The notes: generated by a model from the sequence alone, not told the origin. A DNA stretch of 64,000 nt from Mermis nigrescens (GCA_036768485.1 JAVLUZ010000600.1:247007-311006); one strand, 5' to 3'. Counted from the stretch's first letter, positions 33,370-46,211 are shown. Made by a program: numbers and translations.

Positions 33370-34454
33370 GTTTTCAGTAACAGTAGCGTCATGACCTAGT
33401 GGCCTATAAGATAACACGGTTTGAATTTTTGAGGTTTTTGCAAGTAAGTCAATAACTAAACATTCACAATCACAAAATTCGTCTGGATAACTTAAACTTA
33501 TGGCATTCAACAACTTCTTTGCGAGGCAGCAATTAGTGATCGACCGGGGCAACTTTTTTGGCCGGGGCCGGGGTGGTACCGGGGCTGGAAACAAATCCCC
33601 GGCCCCAGCCCGGGGCCGGGGCCGGGGCCGGGGCTGGCCGGGGTCAGACAAGGAAAATATTATTGCATGACACATACTTGGGGTGGGGGGCATAGGAAAG
33701 AAATAATGAGCGATTGCTCCATTCAGTAGTAAATGGCTTTTCATATCAAGTTTTATTACTATTTATGTCACAAGAAACAAATTTAGTCTAGTGTTTCATT
33801 GTCTGAATCATCAATAAGGTCTATGTCGCTGCTATTAGCGCATTCTGTATCATTCGAATCTTAGCTACGGCTACTGCTGCTGTAGCAATTGGATGCAATA
33901 GGTATTGGATGTAATAAATGAGACATCACACATTCCCATATGGGGGAGGGGTATAACCCACTCAGGGTCCAAGACACAAGTCACTGTCAGACGATTTTTG
34001 GTGAAAACCTTTTGAATTTTTTGAACTTAATTTTTTAGTATGGCTAAAGTGTACCTAACTATTAGAATTTCACGAAGTGATACATTATTTTATTATGTGA
34101 GCTAGAGTAAATAGATAAACTATCACTATAAAACATGCATGTAATCGCTTAAAATTTTATGAGGTTCCCTCAGTATACCTACATGTAACGGCTGGAAATC
34201 TAGGGTAGGGGTCCCGCGCCATTTTTAGAAGGAGGGGGTTAGCGACTAGATCAAAAATGGTAAAAACACATAAAAATAGCCAAAAAGCACAGGCTTTCGC
34301 CAAAAAATGGGGAGGGTGGTTAAATATTTTCTGACTTTCAAGGAAGTTTGGGGCTTCAAAGCGGAGATGGGGGATGGCCCAAATCCTCTCTCACATGTAT
34401 ATTCCTCGGCTATTTTCAGGGAAGGGGGTAAGCGGCTCCATTTTTGCAGCCGCT

Positions 34455-34617
34455 TACCCCCCTTTGAAAATCTTTAAAATGGTAGAATTTTCAATAAGGA
34501 ATTCTACACCTTTTTACAGTTTTTGTTCTTCAAAAATCTTTTGTACATGTACAAAGACGGTCCTGAAACGTCTATGTACATCAGCAAAAATCTTCCCCGA
34601 ATACAAAAAGACCGTGC
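34455..34617 (-). repeat. Family B fragment
   Basis: Inverted 5' part of the family B MITE, containing TTTTGTACATGTACAAAG and, at its right edge, the complement of CACGGTCTTTTTGTATTCGG. Confidence 0.7.
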
Positions 34618-34939
34618 TTCTAAATGTGATTATTCGGCCTGAATTTTCGGCGCGAAGTGCCAAAATTTTTATGAGCTTCTGATGGAATTCACACATAAAA
34701 CTCGACTGAGAAAGCTAAAACAACTTGTACTACAAAAATGAGAAATATTACAAAAATTGTAATATGCGAATTAAATTTTGTAATAAGCAACACTGCGCTT
34801 AGAATGGAAAAATGGAAAAATGTCAAATATTCAGGAACCCAAAAATTAGCCAAATACACTACTAAAGGTCGAAAAACTATGTTCTACTACCACACTGAAA
34901 TTGTTACTGTACCATATTAAAGTATACAAAAATTTGCAT

Positions 34940-35265
34940 GTACAAAAGAGTGTTTTTTGTATTCGCCAAAGATTTTTCCCGATGTACAAAGACCAGGACT
35001 ATCTTTGTACATGTACAAAGATTTTTGGGAAGATAAAAACTGTAAAAAGGTATAAAATTCCGAAAATTTTTCGGCATTTCCCTCCGATATGAAAAATTGT
35101 CTGTCCTATACATCTTTTAAATGGCAAAATTTAAATTTAGAATGCAGAAATGTCAAATTTTTAGGCGCTTCGCGCCGTTTTGAAACAATTTTAGTAATTC
35201 TTGGCGTTAGAAACTCAGAAATTAGCTAAAATATACAATTAAAAGTCAAAAGACCCTGTTTTGCC
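34940..35265 (+). repeat. Family B fragment
   Basis: Contains TCTTTGTACATGTACAAAG, the GGCGC-TTC-GCGCC hairpin (about 35164-35176) and the block AAACTCAGAAATTAGCTAAA. The ends are degraded. Confidence 0.7.
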
Positions 35266-36153
35266 ACTAATTTTCTATTCCTCCAATTTGGGATTTCACC
35301 CCTCCCTCAACTCTGGACCCTAGGAAACTATTTGAGACATATTTAGTTTATCGGATCGGACGCAATTCTGCAGCGTAGTTTATATTCGCCTATAATTAAC
35401 CTCGGTCCTAATAACTATTACACAGGAAACGCGTTTTAAAGCACACGGTTCCCATTCAAATGAATGTAAAAGTGTTTTTTTAGAAATAGTTTGTTAAAAA
35501 CGTACAATTTCTAACTAGAAATAGAACGTATTTGTCAACTCTAAATCTTTTAGCCATAGCTATGAATGAATGAGTTGAAAATAGCATTTAGTTTAAATAA
35601 GTTAAGTGGAGGAATCGAAAATATGCAGATTTTCCTGAACATTCATTCATTAAAAGCTCATTTATACACAGTAGAAAACTTATGACAAGGACTAAGTAAG
35701 TATACATATGGTCTAATCAGTACAGTTCTCAAAATTAACACTTGCTCATTGATAAATAAGTGCCAGTATCACAGCCTGTACAAAATACGAATTACACTAA
35801 ATTTTTCCCAGCCCCGGCCATTTTTTGACCTTGCCCCGGCCAGGGCCGGGGATGCTGAAAAATGGCCGGGGATTGCCGGGGCCGGGGCCAGGGCCCCGGT
35901 CGATCACTAGCAGCAATCTCTGCCCCCACTTTTTCGGCACCTTTTGGTCGCAACAGAAAATACAGTATTCCGGGTTTTGAAAAATAATCGAATCAGGTAT
36001 GTTGGGCTCCAACCAACTCTCAGTAATGAAGATCAGATCATAAATTTGGGTATTAAGCAGAAAATCTAGCTCTAGTGACTTGTTTTTAACACTTCTAGAA
36101 TTAAATTGTAAGCATTTTAAAGACTTTATGTCACTTGCGCAGGTTGAAAATCC

Positions 36154-37082
36154 CTAAGCTCTAATTTTTTTACGATAAAAAATAGAACCTGTATTTTTGT
36201 TATCATTAGAAATACGCAATATAATACAATCAGAACAATAGTCAATAAAAAGGTCCGTTTCTCCGTTATCTAAACAGGTTTGCAGCTCCATGCGCAGTTT
36301 GCGGCCACGTTTACGTTGAAGAAAAGACAAATCGGGCCTCAATCGTAAACCTTGCTGTTGGCGAGTAGAATTGATCACCCATATTAACCCGTTCTTCACC
36401 TGGGGCAAATTGCATACGTTCTTCAAAAATCTAGGTTTGTCATCGTATGTGTTTTGGGCCATCACGAAAGACCCAAATGATGTTGTTGGCGATAATGCCA
36501 GTGTGATTGCTATCAGTGATCAGTTCTCGAACTGCAGCCAAATCGTCGTTATCTACTGATTCGGGTAATCCAAATAGTACAGCGTTATTCTTTTTCGATT
36601 CTATTTCAATAGCGTCCTTGATGAGTAGTGGCAAGTTTGTTGTAGGCTGGGTAGGCAGCAAGCCAACCTCCAGTTTCGATTCAAGCAGGGCAAAATGACG
36701 CTCGAGAAGAGCCATTTGACCCGGCAGTTCTTTAAGTTTGCTCGAATACTGGCATACAGCTGCCGCATTTCAAAGGTATGCTAAAATCCGAGTTCGCGTA
36801 AATGGGGCTATTGAAAAATTTTACGACTTCGATTGGGATTTTTAAGCAAGCACTGTGCAGCCAACATCTGCAAACGTCACAGCTAAGTGCCGTTTTATCC
36901 GTGTCTGTGACTGGCTTTTCGCAAAGTGTGCAGGGCGCATCTGATGACAAGGAAACAGGAACAATTGTTGTAGCCTGTGATGGTGTATGCGAATACCGCT
37001 GAATTTTTCTGCTGTGGGGCATTATTTGACAAGGTAACTGTGAAATGAAGCAATGTCGATTTACGCAATTGGCTAGAATCAA
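36154..37082 (-). pseudogene. LINE A ORF1: zinc finger plus RRM-like protein
   Basis: Starts near 37082 or 37022. The first part carries a PHD-like Cys/His finger (CTLCEK...CDVCRCWLHSACL, about 36850-36935). The second part has a coiled-coil-like heptad stretch (LERHFALLESKLEVGLL) and an RRM-like core with NAVLFGLPES (about 36560). A basic C-terminal half follows (RPDLSFLQRKRGRKLR, about 36290). CR1-type ORF1 proteins bind their own RNA and help target-primed reverse transcription. The frame shifts twice, near 36725 and 36455, so it is broken into three pieces. Confidence 0.75.
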
Positions 37083-37097
37083 AGGCTGACGTCAATA

Positions 37098-37440
37098 TTG
37101 ATCAAATTAGTTAAAATAACGCATTGCGGCTCTTCAGCTCGATTAGTCGCCACCTCCTTTATAACTAGGGCTACTAAATCAGCTAGAATTTGGAATGATC
37201 TTCCACAATGTATTCAAAGTTCTCCAAATGTTGAGAGATTTGAGAGAAACTTGAAAAAGGTTGATTTCGGGAATTTTTTGATGGGGCACACGTGAGCGCA
37301 ATCTAGGTATTTGCCTATGTGTCCTGGACATTTCGCATTACACTATGCTATTTTATTTCCCTTGCGACTTTGTTCTACCCTTGTGTTTTTTCCGAATACA
37401 GTATTAGTACCTATTAGCATTAGTAAGATACATAATAGAT
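37098..37440 (+). pseudogene. CR1-like LINE 3'-terminal fragment
   Basis: Plus-strand fragment encoding IWNDLPQCIQSSPNVERF and NLKKVDFGNFLMGHT, then the 3' UTR (CTATGTGTCCTGGACATTTC). It parallels the minus-strand end of LINE B at 38041-38340. It abuts the 5' end of LINE A, so two LINEs lie back to back. From 37440 to 38040 I see only AT-rich DNA plus a hairpin with TTTAGGCTTAG near 37930. Confidence 0.8.
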
Positions 37441-38616
37441 ACAAACAAATTAGTAACATTACATGTGTGCTTTTGTTTCAGTTACTTACTTTGAGGGACA
37501 GAAGAATATTGAGAATATTTCATGCACTCTAAACTTTGCAGGGGCCCTGTCTTAAGCATCATCAGTGTTTTTCTCGCATATTTTTTACCTAAAAAATTGC
37601 CTTTTGGGCACGATGCGTGTGAATATTGTCAGCTTTATCCAACATTAGTTTTTATTGCGGTTTTCCCAGGTGTTCGAATTTGCTGATTATATTGGCGACA
37701 TTTTTAAAGTACGAAGTTTAGCACTAGGTAAAATCAAGAAGTTTGAAAAGATCAATAACTTTTGCGTTGCTGCGACTGTGCTTTTCACAACAATAGTTAC
37801 TATTGTGTAAAAGTGTCAAAACATAAATGTCTGGACAGCGTAGGATGCATGGTGATGACACTAAACTGGATTCTTAAACTTTGAAATGGTTCTAAACACT
37901 CACTGGGTCGTTGTTACCAACGTCCTCGGTTTAGGCTTAGTTATGCGCATTCATATTGGTGTCAGCGCATGAACTAAGCCTGATATAAATGGGTGCGAAA
38001 ATTGCGAAGCGAGTGGAGCAATTTCTGACCCTACTTATGCCTTAATAATAATACTTTATTTTAAATAAACACAAGAATAAAAATAGTCGTAAGTAAAATA
38101 AGGTAGCAAAGTGTAAAATGTGAAATGTCCTGGACACACAGGCAAATAGTGAATGTGCTCACGTGTGCCCCATCAAAAAATTTCAGAAATCAACCTTTTT
38201 CAAATTTCTCTTAAATGCATCAACATTTGGAGAATTTCGAATACATTGTGGAAGATTGTTCCAAATTCTAGCTAATCTAGCAGCAAAACAATACTTTTTA
38301 TAATCAAGTCAAAATTTACCTAAATAGATTTGATTAGCAAATGCATTATATACTAGTACGCGAATGACCATAAAACTGATAAAAATCTTCAGAAGGTAAG
38401 AGATTATTTTGAATAATATTATATGTAACAATTAAATTAAAATAAATTCTACGGAGTTCAAGCCTCTCTAAATTTAAGGCTTTTAGCCTTTCTTCATAAG
38501 AAAGTTCTGTACATCCAAATAACGTTTTAATAAATTTCCGCTGTACTCGTTCTACCCTGTTGATATCAGAAAGCAAATGAGGGCTCCATACAGTTGGAAC
38601 ATACCCTACTATAGAC

Positions 38617-40932
38617 TAGAGCTGCACACTTTGCAAATTTTACTACCCGGGTACCCGGCTATTTCATTACCCGGGTACCCGGGTAATTCGAGTACTCGGT
38701 ACTCGGGTATACCCGGGTATACCCGGGTAGGACCTTAGATAAAAGAGAATGCAGTGAACATCGTTTATTTACAGTTTGACAGTGAGGTATAGGGCAAAGT
38801 GATATTTAAGCAGTGAAATTATTGAAAAAATTAATGCAAGATTAAATAGAATCAAGGCTTTAATCTGAAGAATTCGTATGCATTTAATGAAATTCAAGTC
38901 ATTTTCATAATTCAAAGCAAAAAATTGTGAAGCAGGTTTTGTATCTTCATAGCGTCATTAAAACATTTGAAGCAGGAAAACACATTGACGAAAAGCAATT
39001 TTGAAATCAACCGGAAATGAAAATTTATTCAAAAACAAGTCTAAGTCTATCTGGAGCTGACTGCAGAGACGTAGTCAGAATTTTGGTTCGGGGGGGGGGC
39101 ATAAACGTTTTCGTGTAGAATTTACGGCCTTTCTATTGACAGACAGTTCGGAATTCATAAGTGGCGCAAAGTGTTAAGAAATTTAGTCATTTTTCCCACC
39201 CTTAACACTTTGTAGCTCTGTGAATACCAATAATCTGATAGAGCAGAAAATTACCAAATTTGTACAAAACAGTTTTGACAATTCAAGCTTCTAAGAAGAA
39301 AACTGCGAATTACTAACTTTGACTGAAGATATTCTGAGTGATTCAGGCTTTTAAACGCAATGCTGGAGCTTTACAAAAAGAAAAAACAGTAAGTGGCGGC
39401 GCTATGCGCCGGAACATTTTGACGTTTTTGCACATTAAAATCAATTTATACCGCTTAAATCATACAAAGCAGACAAATTAATGCCGGCGCGAAACGCCGG
39501 AAATTTTTAGAAATTCCTAACCCTTTTACCTGGCTTGTTCTCCCTAAAATCTCGTTGCACATGTACAACGAGATTTTATGGCTGCGGGACGTCTGAGGTG
39601 GCGAGCGGGATCCGGGGCAGAGTCCCGAGAAAATTTTGTAAAAAAAACATTTTAATGTTAAATAGTAACGTTAAAATTTTCGCAAAATCGGCCAAATCTC
39701 GGTTCGGAATCAAGCCCAAAAACACTTAAAATCGATGAACTCCTACATTGCACAAACTGATCTGAAATGCGTTTTTCGACCTCTGCTAGGTACATAGCGC
39801 AGCAACGGATCGCTGCCAATAAGATATAGAAAGATGTATCCATGAAAATTTTGTTCTTACTGTTTTCAGGCCCATTTGTGGCCTTCTAATTAACAAAATG
39901 CAGTTCATAGAACAAGAAATGCGCAAAAACATAAGAAAATTTGGCCATTCCTTCCAAATAAAATAGGATTATGTGTCCTTGTAAAGAAAGATAAACGAAA
40001 CAAAGAATAGACAAACTGGTACACAAAAGACAAACAAAGCAGAGAATAGACATACTGGTTCGTAATCATTTTCGCACTTTTACTATCATACTAAACAAGC
40101 ATGCGCAGTTTCATTCAACGAACAAATAGTGCATTAAATTACTAAAGTGATGTGGAGTGCTGGATTATTTTAATTGATTCAAGCTTTTAAATTCGTTGGA
40201 TCTATATAGCAATAAATAATAATGACTCGGCGCGGAAAATTCTGACGTTTTTACCTTTTTGAACTCAGTTTTCTGGACAAACATCATTGCAACAAAAAAA
40301 TCAACAATATTTTCTGAAAAATTTCGGGGGGCAGGTACCCCCAATGCCCCCTTGGCTACGCCTTTGGCTGACTGCATTTGGAACATCGATAGGCTTTGAA
40401 CCAGGACTAACTAAAACAGTTGCGCGCACGATGTGAATAAAAGTTGCAGTTTAAACTTATATAATGGTCACAGAAGTGAATGCATTATAAAAAAGTATCG
40501 CTAAGAGATAATTTCTTGTTTAAATTTGTTTACAATGAAGAATAAGAGAATTCGGCACGAATAAAATAATGTACCTAAAGCGCTGAATAATGGAATATGC
40601 ATAGACCGTATGCGCGATATATTGTGTTAATAGGAAATATTAAAGACTCGCTTATTTAACATTTTACGGTTGATTATATCAAATCACATTTACATTGTGA
40701 TTCAGTCGCACTTTAGCAGCAATATGTTTCTAGGTTTCTAATTCAATTCTTAGCACATATTGCATAACTGCAGTGTTGATTTTCCATTTTATATTAGGGG
40801 ATTCGGGTACTCAGGTATACCCGGGTACCCGTAGGGTACCCGGGTAATAAAATTATTTTCTACCCGGGTACCCGGGTATACCCGGGTACTCGGGTACTCG
40901 GGTACCCGTTCGGGTACCTGCGTGCAGCTCTA
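38617..40932. mobile_element. Non-autonomous hAT-type element with GGGTACCC-rich ends
   Basis: 2316 bp flanked by the exact 8-bp duplication CTATAGAC (38609-38616 and 40933-40940). Inverted ends TAGAGCTGCAC are perfect over 11 bp. Arrays of ACCCGGGTACCCGGGTA follow both ends (38642-38730 and 40800-40915). The interior is AT-rich, has no transposase and contains a second hAT-type element at 39064-40366. Confidence 0.92.
39064..40366. mobile_element. hAT-type MITE, family D, copy D1
   Basis: 1303 bp flanked by the exact 8-bp duplication GCTGACTG (39056-39063 and 40367-40374). Ends CAGAGACGTAGTCA and, in reverse complement, CAAAGGCGTAGCCA form an imperfect inverted repeat. Its interior (GGCGC hairpins, GTGTCCTTGTAAAGAAAGAT) is shared with 47266-48290. 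Confidence 0.9.
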
Positions 40933-41364
40933 CTATAGACCGAATCTAATTCTTAAAAGCAAGCACCAACATTTTTAGATCACGTGATTCAAAACATTTG
41001 AAAATCAAAACGCTGATTTTCAAAGCTTTTGCTGATACATTAGTACAATGACAACTAGATGATAAGTTTGTTGTTAAGGAAACACGTAGATCTCGATTGA
41101 AGAACCTGCGTCAGATAACAAAAAATGGTTTATGTGATATGTAACTTTAGGATTTGCGTTCCCTAGATGTAGGACAGGGCATTTAGGAAAAGATATGCTT
41201 AACTGATTTTCTTCAGACCAGGAAATCAGCTTGTCTAAATCTTCTTGCAGCAAATTATGATTTTGAGAAAAATTAAAACGCTTCAAAGCATCAGCAAAAA
41301 AGGCTTCACTATGCTCAACAGCTTGACAAAATCTTCTACAAACAACAGAAACAAAGAGGTCCTA

Positions 41365-41760
41365 CAGTAGTCGCCATGAAGATGACGTGCCATCACCCTC
41401 AGAATTATAATGGATGGTGCGTCGCGAGCGCTGCGCTACGTCCATCATGCGCCATCATCTCTTTTTCTATTCAGCGCCATTAACCTCCATCATCCCGTTA
41501 ATCTGGCGATACGGACGGCGCAATTTAGCTATTAATAGCACCAACAAGAAGGAAGCGCGCCACATGCGCGCTTCCTTGTTGGCGCTATTAATAGCTGAAG
41601 TGCGCCGTCCGCATCACCAGATTAAGGGGATGATGGAGGTTAATGGTGGTGAATAGAAAAAAGAGATGATGGCGCATGATGGACGTAACGCGGCGCTCGC
41701 GACGCACCATCCATTATAATTCTGAGGGTGATGGCGCATCATCTTTCATGGCGACCACTG
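41365..41760. mobile_element. 396-bp near-perfect palindrome flanked by TA
   Basis: The two 198-bp halves are almost exact inverted copies, with ends CAGTAGTCGCCATGAAGATGA and its complement, and a centre at about 41560 (GAAGCGCGCCACATGCGCGC). TA flanks both sides (41363-41364 and 41761-41762). CAGT ends plus TA are typical of Tc1/mariner-type foldback MITEs. It sits inside LINE B. Frames through it are not genes. Confidence 0.9.
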
Positions 41761-41976
41761 TAAAACACTACCTTGAAGTAAGCTACTGATAACTGGTTTT
41801 CGATCAGAACGAGCGTCAAAAATTTTAACCTTTGTGTACGATTTGTCAGAGAAGAAGTTGACCATTTTAATAACATTCCATTTATCTCATAATGTTTCAA
41901 CTTCTCTATCAATTTAGAGCGAACGACAGAGTCAAAGGCTTTACTGAAATCGGAATAAACAACATCAATAGGAATA

Positions 41977-44658
41977 CAGTTCTTGTCACGGAAATTGCAA
42001 ATGCAGCGCCGCTGTGATCTACTACGATTGACCAACTACAGTAGAACGTAAGCGCTTCTACCGCAGCCACGCGTGTTCGGTCATAGAAAGATTTTGTTCG
42101 GCCTTAGTAGATCGCAGCTAGCATATTGCGTTATTTGTCACACGAACAGGAAAAAAATTATCAATCTGCTTTGATTTTTTGCATGCGTGCTTCTCAAAAG
42201 TGTGTGTATGCTGCAGGTCCAGTCCGAGAAAAAAAGGTAAAAATAGATTGGAATTTTCGTGTATATCATTATGATTCTCGTTTCCTCCATTGGAATCTCA
42301 TCTAAGAGATAATGGGCATAAAAATGGAAGAAAGTAGTATTTCCTGTGTGCGATCAATTGCATATTGCTCTGCTGCAAAATGGCATTTTAAAATTAATTT
42401 CAGGCTGAGAACGTTCAGCGTTTAAAAAAAATTCATCATCAATGAAGAGCGAATGATTAAAAAATCATATAGACCCAGGGAACGCGAGCAAAATCTTTGT
42501 GGGCTTGTGTATTAAAATATCAGGAGGTAAAAATTTATCGTTGTTTTCAAGCCTTATCTTTATTACATGTGTGTGTAGGCGCATGTCCGCTGAATAGAAT
42601 AAATACAAAATGGTAGATACGCATATATAAGTACTTTAATTGAACAAGAAAAATTGCGAAGAAAGCTGGCTCGTCAGAATAAAATTTGTGCGAAATTATA
42701 GATCGGGCAATATTTTTTGAACTATATGGTTGCATGAAGAGACAGACACTATGTTATGTATTTCATTTCTGAACTGAATATATTATTGATGTTCATATCG
42801 TAAATAAATGAAAAAAGCGAATATACAGAATATTTTTGAAAGCGGATGATGAGGAATTTTTTATCAATTTTGTAGTTTAAAGGTATAACGATATGTATTT
42901 AATTTATTTTATGTAACAAAAATTTTTAATATGCAGCACCTAAATTCTAGGGGGTCAGAATAAGGTAAATCGCCAAAAATATAACTAAAAATGGAATTCT
43001 GGGGTCTAAAGTGATTTGGAGGGGTATGTATTTCAACTTCTGGGGTCACAACCCCCCCCCCATCAGGGACGGATTTAGGAAGGGGCGGCCGCCCCCCCTC
43101 ATTGGCCCAAAATAGTGCGCAAAATTAAGGCTTTTTGGGCGATTTTTAGCGATTTTTGAGTTAAAACAGCTCATTTTTCCGCCCAAGTCAGGGTTCCGCC
43201 CCCCATAGGGGTACCGCCCCCCCCCTTAGGAAAATCCTGGATCCGCCACTGCCCCCTATGGCCATTTGTGGCCGGAAGGAAGGAGCATCAACGGTGTTTT
43301 TAATACAAAATTATTTAGGTTTCATTCCTCCAGAATCCCCATGCTGTGCTGGTATGACATATGATTAATTTTATTATTCTTTTCAGCACTATAAAAGAAT
43401 CGAATAGAGATTTATGATTAATTGATTCATTCATTTTAAAATTAATTTTAAATATCAATTTTTAAATTCCTGTCTTACTAATTGTATCATTAAGTAAATA
43501 TTAATATAAAATTATGTAATAAAAGTATAATTATTTTATCCAATCACTTCAGACGCTTATTTAGTTAAATTTTTTCAACAAAATAGATTTCCGTTCTTCC
43601 ATGCCTGTGTCAAAAGAATGGTCAGCCTGGCTATTTTTATCTTTCCGATTTACGCGGCATACAACAGGCACAAAGAACGTACTTAGGCGCACAGGAAACC
43701 TTCCACGCTACATGCAGCACGCGTTAAGCCTACAACTTGCATAAAACGGTCATCATTGTAACAAATAACGGCGTGGTCGTATTACTCTCGATTCGTTAAA
43801 GAAAAAGACGCATAATGTATGTTTGTATTAATACGCATTCAGTAGGTCATCTCATTCTACTATATGCGATCTACTAAGGATGATATACAATTAATTTGCA
43901 AAAGTATTTGTCATCTGTATTTCACTATTTTGTTAAATTTTCTATCTAGCTTAGACCTTACAGTCACTATTCATATTCTCTTCCCAATTTTGCAATATAA
44001 TAGTGAAAAATATGATTTGTAGAAGAATTAAAATACCTTTTTAAACAACCTTTCCCTCCAAAAGATAAGAGCTATTTCCTTTGATTTTATTTCTAATTTC
44101 GATTTAGTCGAAAAGATGCGCTTTTCAAAATCATATAACTAATGGCAAAAGAAATTCTTGGGCCTGTATGATCTTTGAATCTTTTGCTCTTCATTGGCTA
44201 TGAATTTGTTTTGAAACGCAGAACGCTCTCAGCCTGAAATTAATTTTAAAATGCTCTTTTGCGACAGAGCAATATGCAATTGATCGCACACAGGAAATAC
44301 TATTTTCTTTCATTTTTATGCCCATTATCTCTTACATGAGATTCCATTAAGGAAACAAGAATTATAATGATATGCACGAAAATTCCAATCTATTTTTACC
44401 TTTTTTCTCGGACTGGACCTGCAGCATGCACACACTTTTGAGACGCATGCATGCAAAACATCAAAGCAGATTGAGAAATTTTTTCCCGTTCCTGTGACAA
44501 ATAACGCAATATACTAGCTGCGATCTACTAAGGCCGAACGAAATCTTTCTATGACCGAACACGTGTGGCTACGGTAGAAGTGCTTACGTTCTACTGTAGT
44601 TGGTCAATCCTAGTAGATCACAGAGGCGCTGCGTTTTCAATTTCCGTGACAAGAACTG
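41977..44658. mobile_element. Tc1/mariner-type element with ~0.5-kb inverted repeats
   Basis: 2682 bp between TA dinucleotides (41975-41976 and 44659-44660). Removing it restores a continuous reading frame in LINE B across the site. Inverted repeats start CAGTTCTTGTCACGGAAATT and run about 500 bp (to about 42480, and back from about 44160). The interior contains no transposase. A GC-rich MITE cluster sits at 42950-43270; the rest is AT-rich. Confidence 0.88.
43064..43251. mobile_element. hAT-type MITE with CAGTGGCGGATCCAGGA end
   Basis: 188 bp between CCCCCCAT (43056-43063) and CCCCCTAT (43252-43259), a 7-of-8 duplication. Ends CAGGGACGGATTTAGGA and, in reverse complement, CAGTGGCGGATCCAGGA. 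It interrupts a diverged G-run MITE of family A type (about 42950-43275). A larger relative lies at 51386-52503. Confidence 0.85.
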
Positions 44659-45161
44659 TAGATGCGTCGTGATTTAAACCACATATTTGTACACTTTGAA
44701 AGCTGAGTTTCACACGACTTCCCCTTTTGAGAACCAAACTGCCGTGAAAAGGAATTAGTTTTCGACTTTAAATATGCAATTAAAGCTCTGTTTATAATAT
44801 ACTCCATAATTTTATAAGTGACACGATAAAGAGATATTGGACGGTAATTTTCAATTTAAGAGTATATACCCTTTCTGAAAATAGGTATGTACCACGATTG
44901 CATCTTTCAAATGAGAAGGTACTTTACCACTTCTATAAGAAACTTCGAAAATATAACTACATAAGTGGCTCGACAAGAAATGGACATAATCTTTTGATGA
45001 AACATTAACAAATACCATCAGGTACAATAGAAAAAGTTTGCTTATGATTTTGAATCGAATATAGTACAGATTCAAAACTACAATATACCTTAACATCAAG
45101 TTTATCATTGTGGCTTAAGTTTGTGGTATTCATAGGGAAATCATTGTCAAATGTAAACACA

Positions 45162-46211
45162 CTAGAGCTGTGCCGGGGCCAGGCCCTGGCCCCGGCCCCA
45201 GCGCAGGGCCTAGGCCCCGGCCCCGGGCCGGGGCCAGGCTGGCCCCAGCACCGGGCCGGGGCCAGTGTTATAATTGATTATAATGTAGAAAATTGATAAT
45301 GTTTTGAGCAGATTTACCTTCAAGCTCAATTTCAAGCAACACCACACATCCTGCTAATTCAAATCTTTATTTTATTATGTCAGGTTGGTGCAAATTTCTA
45401 GTTAATAATCAAAATTGACATATTTTGAATTGCAATTCATATAGCCGAGCTTTCCAGCTTGCTTGGTAGCAGACAGCTACGTCTATCAGAACAAATAGGA
45501 TAATAAGCCTAAAAAAGTGCGAAGTAAAGCTAATTGAAAAACGCGTCCAAGTCAGAGGAGTTAAATCCATACATGGGCCGCTCAAAAATTATAGGGTTCC
45601 AAAATTTTTCGAAGTCAAAAAGCGCCTGATAATATATGGTAGGGCGAAAAAACACCGTTTTCTTGCGTTTCTCAATGAGAGCTATCCATTAGCATCAAAA
45701 AATCTCAGAAACACAAAAAATTCTGAAAATCAATTTCTGGGGCGTCTAGCGGATTTTTTTTTGGGGGGGAGAGTGTGAATTCTGGGGGTCTAGACCATAG
45801 GTGGGCAGCAACGAAATTTTGGGAGTGTGAAAAAATTTCTGGGGGTGGTGGTGAAAAACACCATTTTCGACGTTTCTCGTCGAGCACTATCCCTTGGCAT
45901 CAAAAAATCGCTAAAAGAGCAAAAAAATTTCAAAAATTGAATTCTGGGAGGGGGGTATTCCAACTTCTGGAGGGATGCATACCCCTAACCCCCACGCCCA
46001 CGTCCCAAGCCTCCCAATGCCCATGTTCTGTTATATCTTGTAATCCCAACAAATAGTAACGCTTGACGCGCATATCTACTAGCAAGAATGTATATGTACA
46101 TAGGTATAAGGGGTAGGGTAGGGTCGTACTATGAACACGGTAAAGCACGCTTTACTTGGCCCCGGCCAGGCCCCGGCCCCCGGCAAAAAAGGCGGCCCCG
46201 GCACAGCTCTA
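45162..46211. mobile_element. Non-autonomous hAT-type element with GGCCCCGG-rich ends
   Basis: 1050 bp flanked by the exact 8-bp duplication AAACACAC (45154-45161 and 46212-46219). Inverted ends TAGAGCTGTGCCGGGGCC are perfect. GGGGCC-type arrays lie just inside both ends. Two diverged family A remnants occupy the middle (about 45573-45793 and 45794-46010). No transposase. Confidence 0.92.
45573..46010 (-). repeat. Two diverged family A MITE remnants in tandem
   Basis: Both carry the ATCAAAAAAT and GAGCACTATCC or GAGAGCTATCC blocks of family A and G-run boundaries. The second begins CATAGGTGGGCAGCAACG at 45795. Target duplications could not be found. Confidence 0.6.

Larger units (their letters stand above)
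33534..35909. mobile_element. Non-autonomous hAT-type element with GGGGCC-rich ends
   Basis: 2376 bp flanked by the exact 8-bp duplication GCAGCAAT (33526-33533 and 35910-35917) within LINE A. The 17-bp inverted ends TAGTGATCGACCGGGGC are perfect. Just inside both ends are arrays of GGGGCCGGGGCC. The interior is AT-rich with no transposase and contains pieces of family B repeats (about 34455-34617 inverted, and 34940-35265). Confidence 0.92.
30698..36120 (-). pseudogene. LINE A ORF2: endonuclease and reverse transcriptase
   Basis: APE-type endonuclease begins near 36110 (LKCLQFNSRSVKNKSLELD, ITESWL), is interrupted by the hAT element, continues at 33533-33378 with LSYPDEF and VLSYRP, is interrupted by MITE A7, and resumes with IIIGDFNFPDINW near 33030. 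RT follows: FGPDGLPS and IPIFKKGDP with NYRPI (about 31960-32150), DFCKAFDSVSH (about 31740), SGVPQGSVLG (about 31570) and catalytic FADD (about 31485), the last reached only after a 1-nt frame change. Thumb and C-terminus run down to about 30700 (LPPLRNNLPEEV). Other frame changes lie near 31390, 31850 and 31000. Enzymes of target-primed reverse transcription, inactive here. Confidence 0.88.
30698..37082 (-). mobile_element. CR1-like LINE with ORF1 and ORF2 (LINE A)
   Basis: A minus-strand non-LTR retrotransposon from about 37082 (5') to 30698 (3'), interrupted by a hAT-type element (33534-35909) and a family A MITE (33093-33369). Without these it is about 3.7 kb, close to full length for the group. 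Both coding regions contain frameshifts. Confidence 0.88.

Noticed and set aside
33205..33744. 179-residue Pro/Arg-rich ORF
   Set aside because: It is a chance fusion of MITE A7, LINE endonuclease and the GGGGCC array at the hAT end.
41414..41656. 80-residue ORF
   Set aside because: It lies within the 396-bp palindrome and matches no protein pattern.
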